From positions 223,211,442-223,275,441 of the forward strand of contig NC_090450.1 in NCBI RefSeq assembly GCF_031143425.1: a stretch of 64,000 nucleotides of DNA, written 5' to 3'. Source of the DNA: Pleurodeles waltl. Its lineage: Eukaryota > Chordata > Amphibia > Caudata > Salamandridae. The translations under genes were made by a program, and so were the position numbers. A model generated the notes under the pieces. It made no database searches. It was not told the DNA's origin and saw only the letters and a program-made list of their open reading frames with translations. Below are positions 12,075-23,390 of this stretch, piece after piece; the first letter of the stretch is position 1; every line of letters starts with the position of its first letter.

Positions 12075-12160
<86 letters not shown>
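11778..12160. repeat. (TA)n microsatellites and palindromic ATCCATGTAGATAGATAT blocks
   Basis: Long dinucleotide TA tracts at 11778-11826, 11890-11914 and 12060-12160 are interleaved with GATATATC and CATGTAGATAG palindromes. They mark the inner boundary of the sequence shared by elements A and B. Confidence 0.9.
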
Positions 12161-12164
<4 letters not shown>

Positions 12165-13526
12165 CCACCAGTTGTCTTGCAGTTGCAGCTTGCGTCTTCA
12201 AAGCAGTGCACATACTTCAACTGACGCATTTCAACTGTAGATTTTAGGCAGCAATAAAGAAGTCAAGTAAGTCTTGTGATTATGTTTCTGCTACAAAAGG
12301 ACCGGACTTTTGTCTAGTGGCAGTAAAGAAGCACAGAAGGTTTATACGTCTACTGCAAAGAGCAAATCTGTATTTTAAGTAAATAGCTGAGTACGTTAGT
12401 AAAGTCAGTCACTACCTGCGCTATAATACAAATGAAATGTATGTGCGGGTGGGGGGTGTCTGTGGAGAGATGAAGAGCACGTTTGCTGGGTGGTAATGAG
12501 GGAATCCGAGGAGGAGGACATGGGAGTGGGAGCACCAATAATGATTGTTGGACTGGGCGCAGGAGGTGCTAAAGACTGTGACGAACGGTATGTGACAAAG
12601 GTGTTTGAGTGTCTTGAAAGAACGTGCTGATTGAGGGAAGAAGCGCAGGCAAGGTGGCCTCTACTGTTGCACGTATCACACACACACACACCAGCAATTT
12701 TGTGACTGTCTATGTAGGCTAGAGTTTTAGAGCAACAGTTTAGCCAATAGAAGAGATGGCATCTTGATGGATGACTGCTGCTGACGTCACTCTGGTTATA
12801 GAGGACATCTCTGACATAGGATCAGAGACTGAGACAGCATCTGAGGGATAGGACAATGGCGCAGACTCTGGGAGTGATTTTTCAGTTGGAGGAGTCCCAT
12901 TGGATAACTCCTTCCAGTAAATTGTGAGGGAGGTGATGAGGGCAGTCCTGTTGTCCCTTCGCAAGCACAGTCTGTACAACAGGGCAATAGTGGGTTAGCC
13001 AACCCAGAGAGTAGGTGAATTTGGGGGCAAGCACAGAGAGGGTGCTCTCTTGGGAGCTCCCCAATTTAGTTCAGCCCCGAATTCCACTGCCCAAAATGTA
13101 TTGTGGAGACATCAAAATTATCTATCACAAAACAAACTGGTTTTGTAAGGCAGGCACCTGTGTTTTTGGTCCTGGGTTCGGCAGCTATATAGGGAAACAT
13201 ACTAAACCCAAACATTTCTGGAAACTAGACATCCGGGGGAGTCCACAGAGGTGTGACTTGTGTGGATTCCCAAAAGTTTTCTTACCCAGAATACGCTGCA
13301 AAGCTGAAATGTTGAATAAAAACTCTATTTTTCTTGCATTTCTGTCACACAAACTACAGGAATATGCTGCGATCCACAAAATTCCTACCACCCAGTGATT
13401 CCTCACCTGTCCTGATAAAAACACTACCCCACTTGAGTGCCTATACCTAGTGCCTGCGTAAGGAATGGATCACCCCAGGGTCAACAGTTGCCTCATGTAA
13501 GTACGAACATTGACCGTTGTGTGATC

Positions 13527-14360
13527 TATTCCTGTTGCCTGCACTAGGCCTACCCACACAAGTGAGGTACCATTTTTATCGGGAGACTTGGGGGAACGCT
13601 AGGTGGAAGGACATTTGTGGCTCCTCTCAGATTCCAGAACTTTCTGTCACCGAAATGTGAGGAAAAAGTGTTTTTTTTGGCCACATTTTGAGGTTTGCAA
13701 AGGATTCTGGGTAGCAGAACCTGATCAGAGCCCCACAAGTCACCCCATCTAGGATTCCCCTAGATGTCTAGTTTTCAAAACTGTGCAGCTTTGCTAGGTT
13801 TCCCTAGGTGCCTGCTAAGATAGAGGCCAAAATCCACAGCTAGGCACTTTGCAAAAAACAGCTCTGTTTTCTTTGTCAAAATGTGATGTGTTTATGTTGT
13901 GTTTTGGGGCATTTCCTGTCGCGGGCACTAGGCCTACCCCTACAAGTGAGGTATCATTTTTATCGGGAGACTTGGGGGAACGCTGGGTGGAAGGAAATTT
14001 GTGGCTCCTCTCAGATTCCAGAACTTTCTGTCACCGAAATGTGAGGAAAAAGTGTTTTTTTTGGCCACATTTTGAGGTTTGCAAAGGATTCTGGGTAACA
14101 GAACCTGATCAGAGCCCCACAAGTCAGCCCATCCTGGATTCCCCTAGGTGTCTAGTTTTAAAAAATGTGCAGGTTTTGTAGGTTTCCCTAGGTGTCGGCT
14201 GAGCTAGAGGCCAAAATCTACAGCTAGGCACTTTGCAAAAAACACGTCAGATTTCAATGTAAAAATGTGATGTGTCCATGTTGCCTTTCCTGTCTCGTGC
14301 ATTAGGCCTACCCACGCAAGTGAGGTACAATTTTTATCGGGAGACTTGGGGGAACACAGA
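13527..14360 (-). repeat. About 2.2 copies of the 373-bp unit, inverted, in element B
   Basis: Reverse-complement copies of the unit found in A lie at about 13545-13930 and 13930-14310, plus a partial copy to 14360. They are more diverged from each other than the units of A are. This is the short version of the array. Confidence 0.88.
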
Positions 14361-15268
14361 ATAGCACAACAAGTGTTATTGCCCCTTGTCTTTTTCAACA
14401 TTTTTTCCTTCCAAATGTAAGACAGTGTGCAAAAAAGACGTCTATTTGAGAAATGGCCTGTAATTCATATGCTAGTATGGGCACCCTGGGATTCAGAGAT
14501 GGGCAAATAACCACTGCTGCTCAATACCTTATCTTATGCCTATTTTGGAAATACAAAGTTTTTCTTGATACCTATTTTTCACTCTTTATATTTCAGCAAA
14601 TGAATTGCTGTATACCCGGTATAGAATGAAAACCCATTGCAAGGTGCACCTCATTTATTGGCTCTGGGTACCTAGGCACCTTGATGAACCTACAAGCCCT
14701 ATATATCCCTGCAACCAGAAGAGTCCTGCACACGTAACGGTATATTGTTTTTAAAAATCTGACACTGCAGGAAAAAGTTATAGTAAAACGCTGAGAAAAA
14801 TTGCTGTTTTTTACAGCTCAATTTCAGTATTTTTATTTTTCAGCTGTTATTTTCTGTAGGAAAATCTTGTAGGATCTACACAAATGACCCCTTGCTGAAT
14901 TCAGAATTTTGTCTACTTTTCAGGAATGCTTAGTTTTCCGGGATCCAGTATTGGTTTCACACCCATTCCTGTCACTAACTGGAAGGAGGCTGAAAGCACC
15001 AAAAATAGTAAAAATGGGGTATGTCCCAGTAAAATGCCACAATTGTGTTGAAAAATGTGGTTTTCTGATGCAAGGCTGTTCCTGAAAGCTGGGAAGATGG
15101 TGATTTCAGCACCACAAACCTTTTGTTGTTGCCATTTTCAGGGAAAAAACCACAAGCCTTCTTCGGCAGCCCTTTTTTCCCATTTAAAAAGCCCAGCAGC
15201 TAAGAGGTTAAGAGGAGGGCTTTGGGCACAGGCACATATTTATGTACAAATTAAGCACTGAGGTCGAC

Positions 15269-17635
15269 CACATAAAGGCCAGCTGCTGGGCTTTTCCTAT
15301 ATGACAGTCTGATACACTCAAGGCAGTGGGAAAGGAGCCATTCAAAATACTTCAGGGTCAGTACTCTTCAAAACTCCTAGGAGAATCTTGCAAGTTGTAG
15401 ATACTTTTAGCAAATCGTGCTTTCTAGCAGGCCAGCTGCATATCTCCCTGAGAATCCATCACGAGGTTGTCTCTTTATAACTTTAAGTCCTTTACTGAGT
15501 CAGAATTTATTTCAAAGTTCAAGTTAATTATGAGGAACTGACAGGGCTATTTGAAGGTATCAAGCCTATTCTATGGTTGAAATGTGCAATCCGCTCAGAC
15601 CAGAATTGCCATGCCTCTGCCATATTTTATCTATGCCTTTGTTGGCCTATTAAGTTACCGTTCAGCAACTGCCAGTGTTTGCATTACAAAATTCCTATTT
15701 AGGTAGCAGGGGATTATCTGAGTCAGAGCTCCTTCTGGTCCACCAGTCCTGTTTGCTTAAAGCATCCACGCAGAGAGCACGGAAATATGACATCTCTGTG
15801 CTAATATTTCTAGGGTCTCTGTGGTGCCTGTGGCGATGTAAGGCCTGCAGCTTCAACAGAACTGGATTGAGAAGAAAGAAGTGCACCCCTTAAATCCACT
15901 CCTTTCCTTGTTAGGATACTATTGTTGGTGGTTCTTTCCTGGGAGAAGCCAGCTTGTCTTAGACCTCCATGCTATAACTCTTAAATTAATGATTAGGCTT
16001 TCTAACCATGTGTGGCACATTTATAGTTATGGCAGTTTTATGATAGCCAATTAGACGGTCAGAGTGCAGGAGGCCCGATCCACGTGCCAATGGCTGTAAA
16101 GCAGCCAAGTTACATCTCTTAAAATAGTGCGCATTTCTCTGGAGGTTCTTTAGGATATAACATTGTCAAATCTCACAGCATAAATATAGACTACTTGGGC
16201 CATATTATGTAAAATTGCTCACTATCCCTGTGTACTTCTGTCAGCCCTCAGTTTGGTGGTCGCAGTGCTGTCTAAGACAGTGTGCCATAATTGAGGCGCA
16301 AAATCATGCTGAACAGTTTCAAACCACTGGCCTGTCTTTCAAAGCAGAGGTGCTCAAAGAACTTTGATAAGAGGGACATGGACCTCCTGCCCTCCTCTGG
16401 TGGGCGACAATGTGTGATTACTCGCACTTACTGGGATACCTGCAGGAGTTCCTTAAACTCCTGTATCTCCCTCTGATAAGGCACCTTCGAGGAAGGAATG
16501 CATTGACTGTGCACAGCTTAATATATAGCACCCAATCATGCTGCATCCTGGTGGCCTGTTGGCCACTGTGTCCACATTGTTAATACTGTGCAAGGGCAAA
16601 GATGTTCCCTTATTTAAAGGAAGCCACACCCCACATTCTTTACAAGTGAGGGAACAATGCATTATGATAGCGAGGGTGCGGAATGTTTAATGGCATGATC
16701 TTTGCTAGGCATGAGCCACTCAAGCATTTGTGGCCCTTTCTGTAATACCGAAGTGTCACAAATGGAAGCAAATAGCCACCGTGCCTCTCAATTTACATCT
16801 TTTAGTAGGGTCTTACCTATCCAACAAATGTGAAAAATTGAGGGGAAACATGCTGAGCAGTGGAGAGTTCTCGCATCTCCCTTTAAGAAAATCTGAGTTT
16901 CCTTGCCCGCTTCGTATAGTGTAATCATCTTGTTTCCCCAGAGGCAAGTTTAAAACAGGGTCTTAATATCCTGATTTTACAGTAGGTTTGTGAATGGTTT
17001 GTACTATTCTATCAAACAGTTGGTTTTTACATGGTTATTACAAATCAATTCCATGATTCAATGGTGAATAAGACCAGTGGTCTTGCCTTGGGATTAGGAA
17101 CTCTGCATATCTATACTTTTGATTTCAGTGTCAACAGAAACTGAGGCTTTTCACACAATCTAGTAATAGTGTCTTGAAAATATTTGTGTGCCTCATTGAG
17201 TCATTTGTGCATGGTGTATGTGCCATATGGCATTAGCAGGCACATTGCATACTCACCATATAGGTATGTAGGAAAATACTGAATTTTCTAGGGTGAAAGC
17301 AGAAGCTTTGTTGGTAGTTGTTATTTTTGAAACCATGGTCTCAGAGGGATTTTTACTTTTTAAAGCATCCCACACGCTCTCAAAGAAAATGCCTTGTTTG
17401 TCAGCGATGTTATTTTATTTATGTTTTGTTTGTGAACAAAGACCCTTGCTTTTTGGGCCTGCCTTTGGAAGAAGCAGCTAGTGCTAAAAGGTTTGCCATG
17501 TTACCATGGCATGGCGGACTTTCTGTTTATTTTTTGCCTTGCAAAGTACCTCCCGGCATGGAGGCAGGAGCTGCTTTGGAGGTGGGGAAGTATGGGTATA
17601 AAAAAACAGCAACCATTACAATGTGTAGCCCCAAA
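15269..17635. other. Intronic DNA with no recognised feature
   Basis: No repeat family or coding segment recognised. Open frames below 75 codons occur on both strands and look random. Confidence 0.45.
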
Positions 17636-19785
17636 TGTGGCAGAATTGGCTTGCTGAATTTGGCCCTTTCTGAACAGCCCCATGTTTTTGCCTCCCTCTG
17701 CCTTCCTTTGCTTGAATAGTTTTTGTTGGCTTTTAGGACTCCTCACTTTTTCCGTGCTAATCATTGGTAGAGTGCTTGTGCCGTCTCTTGTAAACAAGGT
17801 AAAATTGGCATGTTCCTGATTGGTACTTTTTATTTAATTGCTAATCTCCAGTAGATGGTACTACATGTACCCAGGGCCAGTAAATTAAGTGCTACAAATG
17901 GGCTGCAATACTCATCGTGCCACCCACCAAAATAGCCTTTTAACACATATCCCAGCCTTTAATGCTGCAGTTTTTAACTATCATTTTGACCTGACAAAAT
18001 AAACTCTTTGCCAGGCTTAAACCTTCCTTTTTATTACTTAAAGTCACTTCTAAGGTAAGCCTGAAAGACTACTAGGGCAGGGTGCATAGTATTTAAAAAG
18101 TAGAAGTCTACTTAAGTTTTTCATGTCCTGCCAGTAAAAAGTCTTTTTTCACTGCTGTAAGGCCTCCGTAGCCCATTGGCTATCCCTGGGTTACCTTATT
18201 ACATTTAATAAGTGGTAACAATCTATTGGGAGCAGGCAGAGATATGTTGTTTACTCTCAAATGAATAGTAATTTAAAATCCTCTTTAATGATACAGTTGG
18301 ATTTGAAATCACAATTCTGTAAATGCCAGTTTTAGAAAGGTGGCATTTCCCTGTCGCAAACATCTGTTTTTTCTGTCAGTGTCCTGTATCACATGGTTGT
18401 AAATAGATGTTGGGGTTTGTGCCCAGATAGACAAAGGGTGCTTGGATGTGAGGGGAGAGTCTCCCTGACAGGATGGCGGGGGAGGAGGTATACCCTACCA
18501 TGATTACACTTCAAAGGGCTCTGCTGCAATGCAACAAAAGAACCTGACACCAGGCCTGACCTTGTCATTGTCACACTAGATAGTTTGGAGCCAGGGAAAG
18601 GGGTAGAACGGAGCAGATTCAGTTTTGGAGGTAGACCAGGGGATTTCCCCCACAGAGGTTGGCACCAAATATGAATGTGGGACCTTCAGAACCTCCCACC
18701 AAAACACTCCTGTACCTTTGGAAGATTTAGAAAGAAGGCTGCCATGGTGCTGGAAGGACTGCTTTGCTGTCTCAAGAAGGAAGACTGGACCTGCCTGCCT
18801 GAATGCAAGGTTGCCCAGAGTGAGTCCAGTGTTCAACTGTCTGACTTCCTGTGTGAGCAACAGAGACACAACAAGCTTTCAGAGGCCTCCCTGCAACTGC
18901 CTATCTGACAAGCATCGACTAGACCTGCCTGAGCCCTGCTGCTGTCCTCTGCTGGAGTGAGTCCTGATCATCAAGAGTTTCCCCCAGGTTCTATGCACTT
19001 GATTCGCATCAGTGAGAGCCACCTCTGAATAAAAGGTGAAGATACAGAAATGTTGGACTCTTCATGACTACAAAGTGACCTCTTTGTGCTGCTAATTAAC
19101 CACCCACAATATCAAGACAGTGGGACCTGCTCTTAGTGCTGAAGGCCACCGTCCATGACTGTTGGCAACGCAAGACCTGCGCTTCATGCCAATAGTGACC
19201 ATCCGCAGTGATCAACCAATGCAAAGCTCCAATGATGACTGACACTTTGTGCTAAAGCAAAGACCTTCTGCAAAGCTCGCCCTGCTTCTCACGCCCGAAG
19301 CCTCCTCCTTGCAGCCCTCTCCAAAGCAAACCAAATTTTAACCAGACTCCTGGATCTGACCTGTGCTCCCTCATGGTCAGCCTGAACTTATGACTTATTC
19401 CAGGTCTAGCACGGCAAGATAACAGAGAGTGACGTTTTGTGCTTCTTGGTGTTATTTTTACTAAAAACATTAAAAATGAATAACTCCCTTTCTACTGATT
19501 GGATTCTGTTCATTTTGGTGTTCTATTACATATTAAAAGGTACTCTATGTGTCAAAATTGGTTTGGAATGTTTATTTTGTGGTGTTTTCACTTTATTACT
19601 GTTTGTGTGCTACATAAATGCTTTACACATTGCCTCTAAGTTAAGCCTGACTGCTTTTATGCCAAACTACCAGAGGTTTAAACACAGGTTAATTTAGTGA
19701 CTTTTGTGGTTTACCCTGACAAGGATTGTGTTTATTACTTGAATGGGGTTTCCACCCCTCCCAACTAATAACCTTATTTCTTACA
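17636..19785 (+). mobile_element. Solo-LTR-like block, salamander LTR family
   Basis: The sequence shares a series of landmarks with the block at 30806-32590 in the other orientation: a CTGTAAGGCC segment, a GGGAGCAG-AGAGATATG segment, GGTGGCATTT, AAGCCTGACTG, and the end TTTCTTACA against TTTCTAACA. A polyadenylation-like AATAAA-type stretch and the end ...ACA fit an LTR. The right end (19785) is fairly clear. The left end is uncertain; TGTGGCAGAATTGG at 17636 is my best guess. No matching target duplication was found and no internal coding region adjoins it. Confidence 0.55.
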
Positions 19786-21186
19786 TGACTGGCAGAGTTG
19801 GTGTCTTTGGTCCAACAAAACGTAAATGACTCCCTGTATCATTTTTATGGGGTAATGTAATTAACACAGGCTGTCAGTGAGGGATGGATTTAGACCAATA
19901 ACTTAGTTCAATAATCTAACCATTGCCTCCTCCATTCCATCCACTTTCAAGGAGTGCCTCATAATATTCCTGCCATTGGAATGAAATACCTAGATCCAGT
20001 CAATGACAATCTCATATATAGTTAGATTAATAAAGATCAGCATTGATCACTCAAGGTACAAAATTGCCATAATATCCATGCACACTGAAAACAATGTTTC
20101 ATTGCAGAACTATTCTCACCAGTGTACCATCTGTGTGCAAGTCACAGAGACCCCCTGAATAAAGGGTCTCCTTGACTCATACACAACTGAATTGTCGCAT
20201 CAAGACACTTTATTTTCAGTTAGTTTACTAATAGGTATCAAAATTAACGTGTTTTAAAGCATCTTTTGGAATTGTGATCAAATATTCAAAGGCATAACTG
20301 TGTGAAATAGCAATGTGAAGGGTCTTTATAGTTAGTAATAAACTTGGAAAGTTATTTTATACTGTCAGAAACAACAGAATTTTGTGCAGACACTTGGCGG
20401 ACCCCCTTAAATCTGAGTACTTGCTCCTCCTTGTGATTTGTTTTTTCAAGGACACCAAAGAAAACAATATGTTTGGGTTATTTAAGTTTACCCTTTTTAG
20501 TAGTGTAAACATGCATAGATTTTGTTTCATGTATGACAGCATTTATGCAAATTGACTTTTAAAGTATAAAAAATAATACATTATAAAAGCACAGCAATTA
20601 TTGGCACAATATAATCCCATTCCTTTTATAACACGTCGGATGCTTCTCAGGGAAACTCCACACAAGTTCACACCCAGTCCAGATAGCCAACAGGATAGGT
20701 CCATAAGGGGGCAAGGGAATACCCTGGTCACTGCCAGGTCCTGAAAACCTCTCATAGTCCTGCTTTTGTCTCATGGTCTGAACAGTGGCTCCTGTACTAC
20801 ATGGAAAGCTCTTTATCTTTTGAGTTGCGTAGGTACTCCCAGGATCTTTACAGAGCGGAGAGTGGGAGGGCGTTACTGTGAATCCTGGTGAAAAAGAGCA
20901 GAGTCTGATTTAACTGTGGTAGGACAGGTGAAGAATTCCCAGTCATATGCTTCTTCAGGTTCTTGGTAAGCGTGCTGCCCTTTTTAGGTGGCTAACATAA
21001 CTCCTAAGTTCAGGGGGGCTTTTAACATGTGAAGGAGACTGCTTTGGAAACCTTATGGTAAAGAGCAAGCCTTTATTTGTAGCGGTGTGTTAATTTAAGT
21101 AAGTAACAGACTTAACAGCTTACAGGACAGCAAGCGACACTCTGCCTATCATGCCCCATACATATATGAAGGAAGCTTTGCTTTGG
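19786..21186. other. Intronic DNA with no recognised feature
   Basis: No coding or repeat signature recognised. Short open frames only. Confidence 0.45.
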
Positions 21187-21975
21187 AGAGGCCTCAAACA
21201 TCAATCAATCTATCAATTAATACTTCTATAGTGTGACTTATCACCCATGGGGTCTCAAGGCACTGTTGTAGGCGTGCTGCTCACTCGAATAGCCAGGTCT
21301 TGAGGTCCTTCCTGAACTGCTTCAGTGATGCAGTCTGTCTGACTTTGAGTGGTAACGTGTTCCATGTCCGGGCTGCGAGGTAGAAGAAGGATCTTTCCCC
21401 TGCAGTGCTTCTTTGGATTCTGGGTATGGTAGCGAGTGCAAGCTGAGAAGAACAGAGGTGTCTGCTGGGTGCGTAGAAGGTGAGGCAGTGATTGAGGAAG
21501 GCCAGTCCTGTGTTTATTAGTGCCTTGTAGGTGTGTGTCAGAAGCTTGGATGTGATGCGTTTGTTTGAGGAGTGACAGTGTAGGTCTTTGAGGGGGAGGA
21601 GATGTGGCTGTGTCGGGGATGGCCAGAATGTTCCTGACTGCTGCATTCTGGATTCTTAATAGTCTTGATTGCAGTTTCTTTGTGATGGCTGCATAAAGGG
21701 CATTGCTGTAGTCCAGTTTGGTACTGACGAGTGCGTGGGTGACTGGCCTCCTTGTCTCAGTGGGGATCCACTTGAAGATCAAAGGGAGTGGAAGCATGAC
21801 GACGAGGCGGCGTTGATTTGACAGGTTATGGACAGAGAGGAGTTCAGGATGATGTCCAGATTGCATGTGTGGTTGGTGGGAACGGGGCGTTTGCCATGGC
21901 TGTAGGCTACCAGGAGTGGTTCCAGGTGGAGGGGGCGGAGCAGGGTACGAGGAGCTCCGTAGACTTATAGCTCTC
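21187..21975 (-). pseudogene. L2/CR1-type LINE 3' fragment, minus strand
   Basis: Read on the minus strand, it encodes THALVSTKLDYSNALYA and KKLQSRLLRIQNAA, then after a frameshift near 21620 continues with PRIQRSTAGERSFFYLAARTWNTLPL and FRKDLKTWLFE. It is the same C-terminal reverse transcriptase region as the fragment at 8036-8855. Its 3' end has a TTGATTGATTGATG-like tail (plus-strand CATCAATCAATC at 21199), typical of LINE termini. Frame breaks make it a relic. Confidence 0.85.
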
Positions 21976-22520
21976 CTAGATAGAATCAGGGATAGAGTTG
22001 TTCCATGTGATGGAGACTGCTCTATGGATGTTTCAGCAAATGCAGGGGAACAAATGATACATGCAGAACCTACACTACCTTGAAACTGACAGGACAGCTG
22101 AAGAGCTATGCTTCTTCGCTATCATGCCATGCGCCCTTCTTAGAGATACAAAGAAATGCTCGCAAAAATGTAGCACATGACCTAATTTATTTGTTTTTGC
22201 ATTGACTAAGGTGAGGACATAGAATCTCACTATGCCATCAAAACTTCAAAGTGATTTTCAAAGAGCCAGCGAGGTCTGGAAATTAAGCTATTAAGCGGAG
22301 CTGGAAACAGCATAGACAGAAGTGGCTGATGCTGAAGGGTTGTCTGGGACTAATGGGTCTAGAGGTTTTCACTCTGAGAACTATAACAAATAGCATCAAT
22401 AATGGCATAACCTTTTGGACTATTAGTTGTCATGAGAAACTGAAACTGTAAATATCCTTGAAAACTATGCTTTTCAAGAGGTGGTTTCATGATAAAGGGG
22501 ATCTCATTACAGTTCAATTC
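21976..22520. other. Intronic DNA with no recognised feature
   Basis: No repeat, open frame or RNA structure recognised. Confidence 0.45.
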
Positions 22521-22539
22521 AGGTTTATTTTTTTACGTT

Positions 22540-23390
22540 ACAGAACTCCAAAGAGATCCACATAAAACACACACAATCTTACAATTAATCAGGCAAAATA
22601 CAAATTCTCTAAGCATTCAGTTTCCAATAATGTCATTATAATACAATACAATATTAAAACGGAATCCTAGATACACAATAAAATCAATACAAATTTTAAA
22701 AAACACTTTAAAAAAGTAAAACAATTCCATAGCAAAATATTTTACGAGGGGGTCAGAAAGTGAATACAGTACTTCTGGGACAGGTAGTATAGATAACTGC
22801 AAGCAACAATTTTCAGTGATACAATAAGCTCGTCGGACAGACAAAAAGGAATTGAATCGGATCTTCAGTCCCATTCTGACTGAAATTACAATCACCTGTG
22901 GTTCCATACCATTTAGCTATGAGGGAGTTTAAAGGGAGCATACCCAATCACAACAGAATCCAAACTTGTCTCACTCCATGAGATAAATTCCATTGTATGT
23001 ACGGTTTTGCCCTGTTCACTAAGATTGATTCTATAATGTTACGGAATCCCCTTTTTATGAGGCACGCCTCCCTATCTAGGCGGAAGCTTAATGCCCACAT
23101 TGCTTGTTTTAGGCTGACCTTTAATTGTGGCATGGGGAATATAAGCACCAAGTTGGAATCTTATTGAAGATGAGCAACCGTACATAAGAAGTTTCTGTGG
23201 ACTAATGACTTATCTTTTTTGCCTATCAGGATTTCTTTCCTCATAAGAAATTTTAGAATGTCTTCTTCACTTCTCTAAGGGCAAGCCTCCAGCGGACCAC
23301 TGGGCGAAAGCACTTCCTAAGCACATTTCCAACCTCAGAGCTGCCACTGAAATCGCAGAGATAACAGATGTAATATTTTTTAACCCTCGT
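22540..23390 (-). pseudogene. LINE C-terminal coding region and 3' end
   Basis: Minus-strand reading gives CFRPVVRWRLALREVKK, FLMRKEILIGKKDKSLVHRN, LSFRLDREACLIKRG and NRAKPYIQWNLSHG, with stop codons and frame breaks between them. The frame runs into 30299-30303 across the LTR insertion. I infer that this is the domain after the reverse transcriptase; I do not recognise the clade. Confidence 0.65.
23386..23390. repeat. Target-site duplication CCTCG, left copy
   Basis: CCTCG precedes the 5' LTR here and follows the 3' LTR at 30299-30303. Five base pairs is normal for Ty3/gypsy integration. Confidence 0.9.

Larger units (their letters stand above)
10890..15211 (-). mobile_element. Element B: TTAA-flanked transposon, same family as A, inverted
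   Basis: TTAA at 10890-10893 and 15208-15211 bounds a 4.3-kb block that is the reverse complement of element A in layout: end sequence TTAACCCCTTAAGTGCGGGC at the left matches the right end of A, and GCCCAGCAGCTAAGAGGTTAA at the right matches the left end of A. It lacks the LINE and most of the 373-bp units, which explains the size difference. Relative to A, about 200 bp near the right terminus is missing (corresponding to about 1945-2145 of A). The insertion site is proven by MITE copy 2, which shows the empty TTAA. No transposase. Confidence 0.85.
10599..15260 (-). mobile_element. hAT-type MITE copy 1, split by element B
   Basis: The MITE occupies 10599-10889 and 15212-15260. Ends are CAGTGCTTAATTTGT and ACAAATTAAGCACTG, a clear terminal inverted repeat. 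It is flanked by AGGTTGAC (10591-10598) and AGGTCGAC (15261-15268), an 8-bp target duplication with one change, as expected for hAT. Copy 2 at 37439-37786 has the same sequence in the other orientation and is uninterrupted; in it the position corresponding to element B reads a single TTAA. No coding capacity. Confidence 0.88.

Noticed and set aside
17631..19790. Target duplication for the LTR-like block at 17636-19785
   Set aside because: CCAAA on the left and TGACT on the right do not match; boundaries remain uncertain.
23348..23390. Idea that the LTR family prefers this LINE site as target
   Set aside because: Possible, but one locus cannot show it and a local recombination explains the duplicated flank with fewer assumptions.
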